Source of the DNA: Olsenella_K sp051878835 | GTDB taxonomy: Bacteria > Actinomycetota > Coriobacteriia > Coriobacteriales > Atopobiaceae | Length of the DNA stretch: 30,921 nt | Direction of reading: 5' to 3' | Assembly (NCBI GenBank): GCA_051878835.1 | Contig: JBJEKW010000092.1 | Location: forward strand, 1-30,921 | Shown here: piece by piece, positions 23,616 to 30,921 of the stretch | How positions within the stretch are numbered: position 1 is the stretch's first letter | Layout: each line of letters begins with the position of its first letter | Translations under genes and position numbers: made by a program | The notes under the pieces: generated by a model | Database searches by the model: none | Told to the model about the DNA's origin: nothing | The model's input: the letters and a program-made list of their open reading frames with translations, nothing else

Positions 23616-25166
23616 TTAACGATGGGGTACTTGGGCGCCGCTCTCCTGGGCTTCCGCCCTCTCGGCATCGGTCAGGCGACTCCTGCGCCTGTACGCAAAC
23701 GCGGCGCCGTGACCGCCCAGGATCCACCACTGTCCCGGGTCCAGAAGGCCAAAGAGGTACTTGCGCTCCTTGCGGGCAAGGTCCGGCAGCGAATCCACCG
23801 AGGTCAAAAGGTATGGCGCCAGCGCGTTGAAGCGCGACTGTGGCTTTGTCTCGCCGTGCACGTTCACAAAGATGTCCCCCGAGACGCACACGTGCTGCGC
23901 CCGGTCGATGAGCACGGTCTCGCCCCGCACGTGGCCGCCGGCGCCCTCCCACACCTCGAAGTCGAAGGGCGGCACGACCAGCCTGGACGGCGTGCCGTCC
24001 AGGTCCTCGCAGCGGGCGATGGGCTCTGCGGACCCCTCGGGCCGTCTGCCCACGCACTCGAAGCGGTCGAGCCAGGGCGTCTCGTAGCGCGACAAAATCA
24101 TGCCGATGCGGTTGTAGGCCCTCTGGCTCATCGTGCGCTCGCGCCAGTTGGGCCTTCCCAGATGCTCCAGCCTGAAGCTGTCCAGCACCTCCCCCACCGC
24201 CAGGACCCTGTCAAACATGCCGCAGCCCCCTGTGTGGTCCATGTCGGCATGCGTCAGCACGAGGACCTTGCGCCTGCTGTCCCAGCCGTCCACCACCTGA
24301 CGCAGCGTCTGTTCGAGCTCGCCCGCGAAGGTCTGGTAGCCCGAATCTGCACACAGTATCTCGTCGTTGCACTCGAGCACCCACGTGTCGGAGCCTGCCG
24401 GTGGCTCGATGGAGATGATGCGAGCGCCGAGCTCGGTCTCTATGGAGGACACGCGCACGCTTTGCGCATACGCCTCGCCGGAGTACTCGTCCAGCCCGCG
24501 CGAGAACTGGCGCAGGTAGTCGAACGGCTTGAAAGGGTCGGAGTTGGTGTTCTCCAGGAACTGCACGATGCGGTTGGCGTTCACCAGCAGGGAGTGCTCC
24601 TGCTCTGCCGTGAGCCCCATCCTCTGGGTGATCTCCCGGGCGAACTCCAGGTAGAACAGGTTCGTGTCTATGACGTGCTGGTTGCGGTCGTACTCCAGGC
24701 GACGCGCGGGGTAGATCTGCCCGGCACGGGCAAGGAAGTCCTCGAAGTCCGCCTGCCGCTCCACGTATATCCCCAGCCTGACCGAATGGTCCTGCTCGGG
24801 CGTGGACTTCGCGTCGTAGTATGTGATGTTGAACCCCAGCTCCTGCGCCAGCTCCAGCACGGGAATCATGCTGCCCGGCGCGTTCGCCAGGCTGAACTCG
24901 ACCAGCTCGACGTGTCCCACCTGCGTCTGGCTGGGCAGGACCCCCTCCTGAGCCAGGTCCTCCTGGACCCTTCTCAGGACGTCGGACGTGCCCTCCGCCT
25001 CGACGAAGCAGGTGCGCGGGTCGATGACCTTGTTGTAGCTCACGCGGGTGATGTTGACGCCACGGCGCGCGAAGACCCTGCCCACCTGGAGGAAGGATCC
25101 GCTCTGGTCCCTCAGCACGACGACGAACGTCCTGTGCGCCAAGGTCATGTCCCGATTCGCGTCCAT
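23616..25166 (-). CDS. Tandem ACT domains fused to a metallo-beta-lactamase-fold hydrolase
   Basis: This 516-aa protein has no signal or membrane segment. Residues about 11-80 are an ACT domain (FVVVLRDQSGSFLQVGRVF, then GVNITRVSYN), and 85-150 a second (VEFSLANAPGSMIPVLELA, then GFNITYYDA). A helical linker (160-235) leads to a metallo-beta-lactamase fold. Its metal motif is HADMDHTGG (306-314), where the usual HxHxDH has Asp for the second His. Later ligand-like residues are seen in GGHVRGE, SGD and GGHGAAF. ACT domains usually bind amino acids, so the hydrolase may be controlled by one; its substrate is unknown. ATG 25166 follows GGGGAGG. It ends about 75 bp before the Trp T-box on the same strand, so a tryptophan link is possible but unproven. 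Confidence 0.85.
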   Translation of the reverse strand: MDANRDMTLAHRTFVVVLRDQSGSFLQVGRVFARRGVNITRVSYNKVIDPRTCFVEAEGTSDVLRRVQEDLAQEGVLPSQTQVGHVELVEFSLANAPGSMIPVLELAQELGFNITYYDAKSTPEQDHSVRLGIYVERQADFEDFLARAGQIYPARRLEYDRNQHVIDTNLFYLEFAREITQRMGLTAEQEHSLLVNANRIVQFLENTNSDPFKPFDYLRQFSRGLDEYSGEAYAQSVRVSSIETELGARIISIEPPAGSDTWVLECNDEILCADSGYQTFAGELEQTLRQVVDGWDSRRKVLVLTHADMDHTGGCGMFDRVLAVGEVLDSFRLEHLGRPNWRERTMSQRAYNRIGMILSRYETPWLDRFECVGRRPEGSAEPIARCEDLDGTPSRLVVPPFDFEVWEGAGGHVRGETVLIDRAQHVCVSGDIFVNVHGETKPQSRFNALAPYLLTSVDSLPDLARKERKYLFGLLDPGQWWILGGHGAAFAYRRRSRLTDAERAEAQESGAQVPHR

Positions 25167-25284
25167 GCGACCTCCCCGTCCAAAAACGTTGCGCCGCCCT
25201 TGCAGTCCTCGCGCAATAGCCGCGGCCGCACGTCCTATTGTGGACTACAGAGCCAGACATACGACGAAAAAGCTTGGAGGAGCC

Positions 25285-26235
25285 ATGGCACCAGACGCCA
25301 TGCCAGACCAGGAGGACCCGCAGGTCGATTCGACGCCCTCAGGCGCTGGACGCCCCGCCCTCGTGTACCACTACTGCGACCTGAAGACCATGCTTTCCAT
25401 AATCCAGAACCGGGAGCTGTGGCTTGCAGACATCAGCAAGTCAAACGACAGCATGGAGCTGGACTGGGCCGCCGGGCTCTTTCGCGCGGAGGCAGAGAAG
25501 ATCATCAGGAAGCACCTGGACTGGGGCTCCACCCTGGCCCCCGGCACGGAGGGATTCGACCCCGGAGCCGCCACGTCCTACCTGCAGAGCCCCTCGTTCG
25601 GCCCCGGCTCGAACGACTACATGCGCTGCTACGCGCTGTGCTTCTCTTCGAAGGCGGACTCGCTGGGCCAGTGGAGAGGCTACGCGGACGACGGACGGGG
25701 CGTCGCTCTGGGCTTCGACACCCGACTGTTCGAGGAGATCCACCGGCGCAGTGGCATGGGCGCCTTCGAGTACGACCGGGTGATCTACGACCCCGAGGAG
25801 TCCCGCACCAGGGTCAGGAGCGCCTTCCGCGGGGCGAACCCGCACCAGCCCACGGCCAGTCTGGTGCGGCAGCTGAGGGAGTGCGAGGTGCAGCTGTTCC
25901 AGCTGGCACCCTTCCTGAAGAACCCCACCTTCGCCGAGGAGGACGAGAGGCGCCTGTCCATCTGGATCGACGACACGCGCCTGGCCACCACGGAGCGGGT
26001 GATACAGGAGGAGTACGGCGACATAGTGGAGCCGCGAGGCGTGCGCTTCTCGGCCAGAGGGGGCGACATCGTGCCCCAGTTCCGCCTGCGCCTGAGCGTG
26101 CGGGACATCCTGCGCCGCGTGGTCCTGGGACCGACGAGCTCCGTGCACCGTCGCGACGTCTACCTTCTGCTGCAGAGCTGTGGCATGGGCGTGGACGACC
26201 TGGAGGTAGTGCGCAGCAGGTCGACGTACCGGTAG
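25285..26235 (+). CDS. DUF2971 family protein
   Basis: This 316-aa soluble protein matches DUF2971 by the N-terminal signature LVYHYCDLKTMLSIIQNRE followed by LWLADISKSNDSMEL, and by the central block CFSSKADSLGQWRGYADDG then GVALGFD. The biochemical role of the family is not established as far as I know; members are often found in accessory regions. ATG 25285 follows GGAGGAG; a longer open frame upstream runs back through the divergent ACT-MBL gene and is rejected. It stands alone, divergent from ACT-MBL (118 bp) and convergent with gpmA (42 bp). Its stop codon lies within a strong inverted repeat. Confidence 0.85.
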   Translation: MAPDAMPDQEDPQVDSTPSGAGRPALVYHYCDLKTMLSIIQNRELWLADISKSNDSMELDWAAGLFRAEAEKIIRKHLDWGSTLAPGTEGFDPGAATSYLQSPSFGPGSNDYMRCYALCFSSKADSLGQWRGYADDGRGVALGFDTRLFEEIHRRSGMGAFEYDRVIYDPEESRTRVRSAFRGANPHQPTASLVRQLRECEVQLFQLAPFLKNPTFAEEDERRLSIWIDDTRLATTERVIQEEYGDIVEPRGVRFSARGGDIVPQFRLRLSVRDILRRVVLGPTSSVHRRDVYLLLQSCGMGVDDLEVVRSRSTYR

Positions 26236-26265
26236 CCCCCGTGCGTCGCGCGGGTGCTACCGGTA
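26227..26265. terminator. Strong inverted repeat between convergent DUF2971 gene and gpmA
   Basis: TACCGGTAGC (26227-26236) is a perfect inverted repeat of 26256-26265. After one mismatch a further 7-bp stem continues to a 3-nt loop. No U-tract follows on either strand, but the position fits a bidirectional terminator. It covers the end of the DUF2971 coding region. Confidence 0.65.
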
Positions 26266-26277
26266 TCGCGCAGGCCG

Positions 26278-27090
26278 CTATGCCGGCGTCCCGCCATGCG
26301 CCGAGGAGGAACCCAGGGCGTCGATCTCCCTTGCCCCGCGCTTGGCGGCGTCGGGATCCAGGTAGCGTCCCTCGCCCACCAGCCTCAGGTCGCCGAACAC
26401 GCCCGTCTGGAACTGGTACACACGCGGCTGGCCCATCGGCACGTTCACGCCTCGGATCTCGTCGTCGGACAGCCCCTCGATCACCTTTATGAGGGAGCGG
26501 ACCACGGAGCCGTGGGTCACCACCAGCACCGTGTCCCCCATCAGCAGGGGCGGCATCACGTACGCCTTCCAGAAGGGCTCCAGGCGCACGATAACGTCCT
26601 TCAGGCACTCGGAGCGTATCTGCTTTGGGTCCGTCTCGTCGAGGCCGTCCTGCGACAGCGTGCCGTAACGGGGGTCGTCGCCCTGGTAATAGGGGGAGTC
26701 CAGCGCTATCTGGGGAGGCCTCACATCGAAGCTGCGCCTGTACGTGGCAAAGAGCTCGTCGCCGTAGCGCTCGCGCATGGCAGGACGCGTCTGCCCCTGG
26801 AAGGCTCCGTAGTGGCGCTCGTTCAGGCGCCAGGTGCGGATGACGGGAATCCACAGCCGGTCGACCACGTCCAGGGCGATGTTGGCCGACTCGATGGAAC
26901 GCCTCAGAAGGGAGGTGAACAGCGCATCGGGCTGTATGCCCGCCTCCTTCATGAGCCGCCCCGCCTCGGCAGCCTGCTGCCGGCCGCGGTCCGTCAGGGC
27001 CACGTCCACCCAGCCGGCGAACTTGTTTACCTTTGGATCCGTCCAGACGCTCTCCCCATGGCGCATGATCACGAGCGTTGCGGTTGCCAT
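26278..27090 (-). CDS. gpmA: 2,3-bisphosphoglycerate-dependent phosphoglycerate mutase
   Basis: This 270-aa cytosolic enzyme interconverts 3- and 2-phosphoglycerate in glycolysis. The phosphohistidine motif is LVIMRHGES (H11), followed by FAGWVDVALTDRG, the active-site LNERHYGAFQG, and the second histidine in VVTHGSVVRSLIK. The family usually has GHGNSLRALVK there, so this copy is somewhat divergent (THGSVVRS). The ~20 C-terminal residues are rich in small residues. ATG 27090 follows AAGGAGG. TATCAT at 27150-27145 is a possible -10, so the gene probably has its own promoter in the 83 bp after the phosphoesterase gene. Confidence 0.93.
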   Translation of the reverse strand: MATATLVIMRHGESVWTDPKVNKFAGWVDVALTDRGRQQAAEAGRLMKEAGIQPDALFTSLLRRSIESANIALDVVDRLWIPVIRTWRLNERHYGAFQGQTRPAMRERYGDELFATYRRSFDVRPPQIALDSPYYQGDDPRYGTLSQDGLDETDPKQIRSECLKDVIVRLEPFWKAYVMPPLLMGDTVLVVTHGSVVRSLIKVIEGLSDDEIRGVNVPMGQPRVYQFQTGVFGDLRLVGEGRYLDPDAAKRGAREIDALGSSSAHGGTPA

Positions 27091-27144
27091 GGCACATCCT
27101 CCTTCGAGCAGGCGACTCGTCGCCGTTGGCAGGCGGCGAGCCGC

Positions 27145-27150
27145 ATGATA
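27145..27150 (-). promoter_or_regulatory. Possible -10 element of gpmA
   Basis: TATCAT on the minus strand matches five of six bases of TATAAT, 55 bp upstream of the gpmA start. The -35 is poor (CTGCGA at a 16-bp spacing). A 14-bp palindrome (27111-27124) lies between it and the gene. Confidence 0.35.
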
Positions 27151-27173
27151 GTGCTTGCGCTAGTTGTCGCAGG

Positions 27174-27890
27174 CTATTGGTACAGGTTCGTGTAGCCTGC
27201 CGCGGGGCTTGGGTACAGGGCGCCGCCCTCGGACTTCTTGAGGCAGCGCGAGTTCAGGTACGAGGTGATCCAGCTGTGCCTCAGGGGCGCCCCGGGCTCC
27301 ACGTCCAGGGACGTCTTGCCACAGGCGTTCAGCGACCTCGTGCCGCACGCGAACTCGTGGGACCTCTGGAACGTCGACCCGTACGACTGGTGGATGTGGC
27401 CATGCACCAGCACCTGCGGCCTCCAGCGCTCCACGAAGTCGTTCAGGCACTCGAAGCCCTGGTGCACGTGGTCGGGCAGGTCGCCCACGCCCGCCGCCGG
27501 GCAGTGCGTCAGCAGCACGTCGACCCCGCCCATCAGGCGAATCCGTGGGGTCAGCTTGCGGATGCGCTTGCGCATCTGCTTCTCGGTGTACTGGTACGGC
27601 CCGTCGTTGTAGCGCCGGCACCCTCCCAGGCCCACGATGCGCAGGCCCTGGTACACGTAGGCCTCGTCGTCCACGTCTATGCACCCCAGAGGAGGTTTGC
27701 GCAGGTAGCCCCTGTCGTGGTTGCCGTGCACGTACAGCACCGGCTTGTCGGTCATAGTCACCAGGAACTCCAGGTAGTCGGCGTCCAGGTCACCTGCCGA
27801 AAGAATCAGGTCCACGTCGGCCACCTTTTCGGGGGTGTAGTAGTCCCACAGCCCCCTATCCTCCACGTCGGCCACGGCCAGTATTCTCAT
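27174..27890 (-). CDS. Calcineurin-like metallophosphoesterase
   Basis: This 238-aa cytosolic phosphoesterase shows the family blocks VADVEDRG (D8), SAGDLD, VHGNHDRGY, LLTHCPA and VHGHIHQSYG. Five of the usual blocks are intact, but the first, normally D-x-H, reads D-V-E; I recall the same change in clostridial homologues with a similar N-terminus. That group has no clear substrate assignment. The start codon overlaps the stop of the BMP-type gene as ATGA and lacks a strong ribosome site of its own, so it should be translated by coupling. That ties its role to the BMP-type protein. Confidence 0.9.
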   Translation of the reverse strand: MRILAVADVEDRGLWDYYTPEKVADVDLILSAGDLDADYLEFLVTMTDKPVLYVHGNHDRGYLRKPPLGCIDVDDEAYVYQGLRIVGLGGCRRYNDGPYQYTEKQMRKRIRKLTPRIRLMGGVDVLLTHCPAAGVGDLPDHVHQGFECLNDFVERWRPQVLVHGHIHQSYGSTFQRSHEFACGTRSLNACGKTSLDVEPGAPLRHSWITSYLNSRCLKKSEGGALYPSPAAGYTNLYQ

Positions 27891-30016
27891 TTCTCGGCTA
27901 CCCCACTTACCTTTACTTCCTCGCGCGCGGGACGCGTGAGCTCGGAGATGTCGGGGATCGACCCCACGACGTTGTCGTTCAGCCAGTCCATCGACACGAT
28001 CTGCGCGCTGGTCAAAGGAGCGTCCTTCGGCCCCTTCACCAGGCCGTCCTGGCTGTGGAGCTCGCCGCCAAACGGGTGGATGACGCCCTTCGTGATGCCA
28101 TCTCGCAGCATGTCCACGAGCTTGCGCGAGTAGTAGGGCAACGTCAGGGGCAGTTCCACGTCGATGACCCCGGACGAGATGCCGTACCAGTAGTTGATGG
28201 CCTTCGCATGCTCCGCGGACGGGGCCTTCTGCCCGGCGGCCAGCTCCTGCTTCTGCCAGTTGCCCCGCAGGATGCTCTGGACGATGAGCTCGTAGTAGCG
28301 TGCCCAGTCGTACTCGGGCAGTGCCAGGTTGGTCACCGGGTAGGGCGAATCCAGTCCGGCAGTCCCCCGTGAGCCGGAGCCTCCGGCGTCGCCGGCTCCC
28401 TCCGGCTCGGCTACCTCGAACAGCCCATAGGCGTTGTCGTCGGCGAAGGGATGCGCAGCGTCCGCGCCCGAGATGATGGTGACGCCCTCGTCCAGAAACT
28501 CACGGCGCCAGTCGGTGTGGGTCTTCGACGCCCACTCCAGGTACACCTTCACCGAGGGGTCCACCAGCGCGGCGCCGATGGCAAAGGCGTTGATGTCGGC
28601 CACGGTGCCGTATACGGGCATGTCGGCGCGATACCCCACCTTGTGGTTTTTCGCCAGGCTGCCGGCAAGGGCCCCCATGAGGAACTTCACCTCGTAGGTC
28701 CTGCCAAAGAACGAGCGCACCGACTGGTGCGGCAGGTTCACCGAGCAGTTCAAGAAGTACACGTCCGGGTAGTTCACGGCCGCGCGCGCCGTCTCGTCCA
28801 TCTGCACGGCCGAGGTGGTTATTACCACGTCGGCACCCGACTCGACGGACTCGCGAATGGCGTCGCGCACCATCCCGTCGGACGCGCAGTCCTCGTGCTT
28901 CTGGGTCACGACCAGGCCGCCGAAGCGGTCCTCCAGCTTTTCTCGACCAGTGTCGTGGGCGAGGTCCCACCTCGAGATGTAGGCGTTCTTCTTGTATATG
29001 AAGCTCACGCGCAGGGGGCGCTGAAGCGAGTAGGAGTCTCGGGAGGCCAGCGCGCTCAGGGGCTTCGTGAGTGCGCCCATCAGACGGCCCTCGCGCGCGC
29101 CCTCCTCGCCCTTCGTCCGCGTGGCGCGCGACGAGGACTTCTGCGGCTTGGCGATGGGCTTGGCGACGGGCTCGGCGTCGGGCTGCGCCTCGGCGGCCTC
29201 GCGCGAGGGGTCGCCCACCAGGGCCACGTTGTCGTCCGTCCCCTCCAGCACGAGCTCGCCCCAGATTTTGCGGATGCGCGCGGCCATGGTGCTGCGGGGC
29301 GTGTCCAGCAGGGACGCGCCCGGATAGAAGCCCAGGTAGACCAGCATGGCATCGGCGGGCGTGATGTCCAGGTGATCTCCACCTGCCGAGCGATACACCG
29401 TCTCGAAGTACAGGTAGTTGCTCCTGAGGTCGTCCACGGCGTCGTCGGGCCAGGGACTCCGCAGGTCCCTGCCGAAGCACGCCGCCAGCTTCCGGTACGA
29501 CCCCTCGCGCGAGAAGTCAACGTCGTATATGGGGACGGCGCGCCAGAACTCCAGGAACTCGCCGTACAGCCTGCGCTCGAGCCCCTCCCAGTGTGCGGGA
29601 ATCAGCCTGGTGACGTCCGCACGCACCGTGGGGGCGTCCAGGTACTTCAGCACCGACACGCGCTTGTTGCCCTCCTGGACATAGAAGCGGTGCATGAACT
29701 CGAAGACCTTCACCGGGTCGCGGAAGCCCTCCTGGCACTGGATCGCGTAGAGCTTGCTCCACTTCGAGGCGAACTCGGTGTCGGGCGCCAAAAGCGGCAT
29801 GAAGTTGCGCGAGAAGGCGCGCTGGCGACCCGCGGTCCTGGTGCCGACCACCATGGACACGGGAATCTCCACCACGCCCACGCGCTCGGTGCCGGACGTG
29901 TCCTCCTGGGAGATCATCTGGTCAAGCGCATGCAGATACGGGGAGTGGGAGGCAGCCTGCGCCTCGTGATAGTCACGTTCCGCCAGCTTGCGGGCCTTCT
30001 TGTACGCGTCAGCCAT
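27887..30016 (-). CDS. ParB-like/BMP-type substrate-binding fusion protein without signal peptide
   Basis: This 709-aa protein starts MADAYKKARKLAERDYHEA, which is charged and has no signal peptide or lipobox. Residues about 44-140 resemble a ParB/sulfiredoxin-like domain (VEIPVSMVVGTRTAGR, NFMPLL, FYVQEGNKRVSVLKYL). A helical middle and an Ala/Lys/Pro linker (270-330) precede a BMP/Med-type periplasmic-binding fold from about 334 (LRVSFIYKKN, ADVVITTSAVQMDETA, FLMGALAGSLAKNHKVGY). BMP proteins normally bind nucleosides outside the cell; this one appears cytosolic and may be a ligand sensor. No ABC transporter genes are nearby. I chose ATG 30016, with GGAAGG 9 nt upstream; the ATG at 30025 abuts that site, and longer starts lack one. 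It is coupled to the phosphoesterase. Confidence 0.85.
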   Translation of the reverse strand: MADAYKKARKLAERDYHEAQAASHSPYLHALDQMISQEDTSGTERVGVVEIPVSMVVGTRTAGRQRAFSRNFMPLLAPDTEFASKWSKLYAIQCQEGFRDPVKVFEFMHRFYVQEGNKRVSVLKYLDAPTVRADVTRLIPAHWEGLERRLYGEFLEFWRAVPIYDVDFSREGSYRKLAACFGRDLRSPWPDDAVDDLRSNYLYFETVYRSAGGDHLDITPADAMLVYLGFYPGASLLDTPRSTMAARIRKIWGELVLEGTDDNVALVGDPSREAAEAQPDAEPVAKPIAKPQKSSSRATRTKGEEGAREGRLMGALTKPLSALASRDSYSLQRPLRVSFIYKKNAYISRWDLAHDTGREKLEDRFGGLVVTQKHEDCASDGMVRDAIRESVESGADVVITTSAVQMDETARAAVNYPDVYFLNCSVNLPHQSVRSFFGRTYEVKFLMGALAGSLAKNHKVGYRADMPVYGTVADINAFAIGAALVDPSVKVYLEWASKTHTDWRREFLDEGVTIISGADAAHPFADDNAYGLFEVAEPEGAGDAGGSGSRGTAGLDSPYPVTNLALPEYDWARYYELIVQSILRGNWQKQELAAGQKAPSAEHAKAINYWYGISSGVIDVELPLTLPYYSRKLVDMLRDGITKGVIHPFGGELHSQDGLVKGPKDAPLTSAQIVSMDWLNDNVVGSIPDISELTRPAREEVKVSGVAEK

Positions 30017-30427
30017 CTGCGCCATCCTTCCTTGTTCAGACCACACGATAGCGCAAGGCACGCGCATGCGAACAGCCGCATGAAGGCTAGGTGAAGAAAG
30101 CATCCGCACGGGCCCCGAAGCATCCGCAGGGCAGCCTCAGGGCGCCCGCGCGCTCGCCATGAGGCCACTCGCACGTCATGATTCAAAAAGCATCTGGTAA
30201 CAATTTTGTTGAAGACCCACTAAAAACGCCCATGACATTTTTCGATAGCAGTTCACTATTTCGAAAGTCGAGGCCATAGACGTCCAGGTGCGGCATGGTG
30301 CGCGACGCATGCGCCGCACGGACGTTGTTCACTCGACAAAATACGCCCCCACTTTCGGCAACCATTGAGCCGAAGGAACGAGCGCAGAGCGAGCGCCGGG
30401 GCCATGGAGGGCGCTCTTGGCAGGGTC

Positions 30428-30453
30428 TCAGCACAGCCACTCAGCACAGCCAC
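30428..30453. repeat. Perfect 13-bp tandem duplication
   Basis: TCAGCACAGCCAC occurs twice head to tail, just before the GCAAGAAGG repeats. Confidence 0.9.
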
Positions 30454-30470
30454 CGTCCAGGCGCGCCCGG

Positions 30471-30540
30471 GGCAAGAAGGACTCACTGGCAAGACCGCAC
30501 ATTCGGGCAAGAAGGGCGCCGTCCCCGCAAGAAAGACGCC
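30471..30540 (+). repeat. Four degenerate GCAAGA-type repeats
   Basis: GCAAGA recurs at about 30472, 30488, 30507 and 30527, usually followed by AGGGC-like bases, at 16-20 bp spacing. The third copy, GCAAGAAGGGC, is identical over 11 nt to the minus strand of the repeat beside the gap at 3574-3628. Confidence 0.6.
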
Positions 30541-30565
30541 CCCACCAGACACGATGCGCACGGCA

Positions 30566-30597
30566 GAGGGACCCGCCGAAAGTACGGCGGGTCCCTC
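30566..30597 (-). terminator. 13-bp perfect hairpin downstream of leuB
   Basis: GAGGGACCCGCCG pairs perfectly with CGGCGGGTCCCTC around a 6-nt loop. It lies 112 bp after the leuB stop. There is no U-tract on either strand, so terminator function is inferred from position and stability. Confidence 0.55.
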
Positions 30598-30709
30598 CAT
30601 GATTCGTCCGGCTGCTATTCTGCGTGGCTCGCGGGAATCGCGGCGCCCGCAGGGGACTTGCGACGCCAGCTGCCGTCGGCATCGGCCGCCGTCGGCTCGC
30701 CGCCATCCC

Positions 30710-30921
30710 CTACTTTGCCGCGACCTCGGCCTGGAACGCCTGGACCAGCTGCGTGCCCATGTCCTGCGTGCCCACGCGGCGGTCGTCGGGCGTGGAGTCG
30801 TCGGCCAGGTCGGGCGTGCGCCAACCCTCGTCGAGCACGCGCTCGACGGCCGCGGCCACGGCGTCTGCCGCCTCGTCCATCTGGAAGCTGTAGCGCAGCA
30901 TCAGCTCGACCGAGAGCACCT
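30710..30921 (-). CDS. leuB: 3-isopropylmalate dehydrogenase, C-terminal fragment
   Basis: About 70 codons are visible; the rest lies beyond the right edge. The reading frame shows VELMLRYSFQMDEAADA, then VLDEGWRTPDLAD and VGTQDMGTQLVQAF, which is the conserved C-terminus of LeuB (MLRYSF, VL-EG-RT-DL, VGT-EMG). The enzyme oxidatively decarboxylates 3-isopropylmalate in leucine synthesis. Isocitrate or tartrate dehydrogenases of the same superfamily are less likely given the MLRYSF segment. It ends with TAG at 30712-30710, followed by a long intergenic region, so it is probably the last gene of its operon. Confidence 0.88.
   Translation of the reverse strand, partial: VLSVELMLRYSFQMDEAADAVAAAVERVLDEGWRTPDLADDSTPDDRRVGTQDMGTQLVQAFQAEVAAK

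Larger units (their letters stand above)
30017..30709. other. Intergenic region between leuB and the BMP-type gene
   Basis: No credible gene is present. The part near the BMP-type start (about 30181-30265) is AT-rich and likely holds its promoter, but no clear -35/-10 pair stands out. An imperfect inverted repeat (30239-30266) and a small AACAA/TTGTT palindrome (30199-30210) lie there. 30428-30540 carries short repeats, and 30566-30597 a strong hairpin. Short frames here have no recognisable content. Confidence 0.65.

Noticed and set aside
23622..26492. Plus-strand open frame of 956 codons
   Set aside because: It is antisense to ACT-MBL and out of frame with the true DUF2971 gene; low-complexity content.
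30017..30109. 31-codon extension of the BMP-type protein
   Set aside because: The extension has no ribosome site and no clear signal peptide, whereas ATG 30016 has GGAAGG at 9 nt.
30471..30540. Possible CRISPR array
   Set aside because: Units are too short and degenerate, spacers are under 15 bp, and no cas genes are present.
30183..30706. Short open frames in the leuB-BMP spacer
   Set aside because: They have no ribosome sites, overlap repeats and a hairpin, and encode no recognisable sequence.

Overview
The window looks like a high-GC Actinomycetota chromosome, most likely class Coriobacteriia (Olsenella/Atopobium-like). I infer this from high GC with strong GGAGG-type ribosome sites, anaerobic ribonucleotide reductase, a T-box-controlled trp operon, and family variants I associate with anaerobic gut or oral Gram-positives (DUF6382-FHA, ParB-like/BMP fusion). 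No marker gene fixes the genus. The window is a scaffold: one 100-N gap (3629-3728) has the same 55 bp on both sides.

Layout. 1-3258 (-): the first 1086 codons of a secreted surface protein with Ig-like modules, cut by the left edge. 3259-4362: a long intergenic region with the gap, a 16-bp tandem repeat and candidate NrdR boxes. 4363-7461 (+): nrdD and nrdG, the oxygen-sensitive route to dNTPs, separated by a 26-bp RNA hairpin. 16357-7559 (-): a five-gene run, nudC, PP2C phosphatase, Ser/Thr kinase, a 1251-aa single-pass membrane protein of Ig-like repeats, and a DUF6382-FHA protein. This reads as a phospho-signalling module: writer, eraser, phospho-reader and a large ectodomain. 23540-16422 (-): a Trp T-box leader followed by trpE-G-D-C-F-B-A, most junctions overlapping, ending in an intrinsic terminator. 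23616-25166 (-): an unusual ACT-ACT-metallo-beta-lactamase fusion. 25285-26235 (+): a DUF2971 protein. 26278-27090 (-): gpmA. 27174-30016 (-): a translationally coupled pair, a ParB-like/BMP-type binding protein without a signal peptide and a metallophosphoesterase. 30017-30709: a repeat-bearing intergenic region. 30710-30921 (-): the C-terminus of leuB, cut by the right edge.

How it works together. The trp operon carries all seven chorismate-to-tryptophan functions. It is apparently induced by uncharged tRNA-Trp: the leader has a UGG specifier, a UGGC-containing antiterminator bulge and a mutually exclusive terminator. Below the terminator, a second perfect hairpin covers the trpE ribosome site. 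The nrdDG pair has its own candidate regulator sites. The most interesting less-described elements are the kinase/phosphatase/FHA/Ig cassette, the ACT-MBL fusion, the signal-less BMP/phosphoesterase pair, and the RNA structures at nrdD-nrdG and trpE. All family assignments come from reading motifs; no database search was possible.
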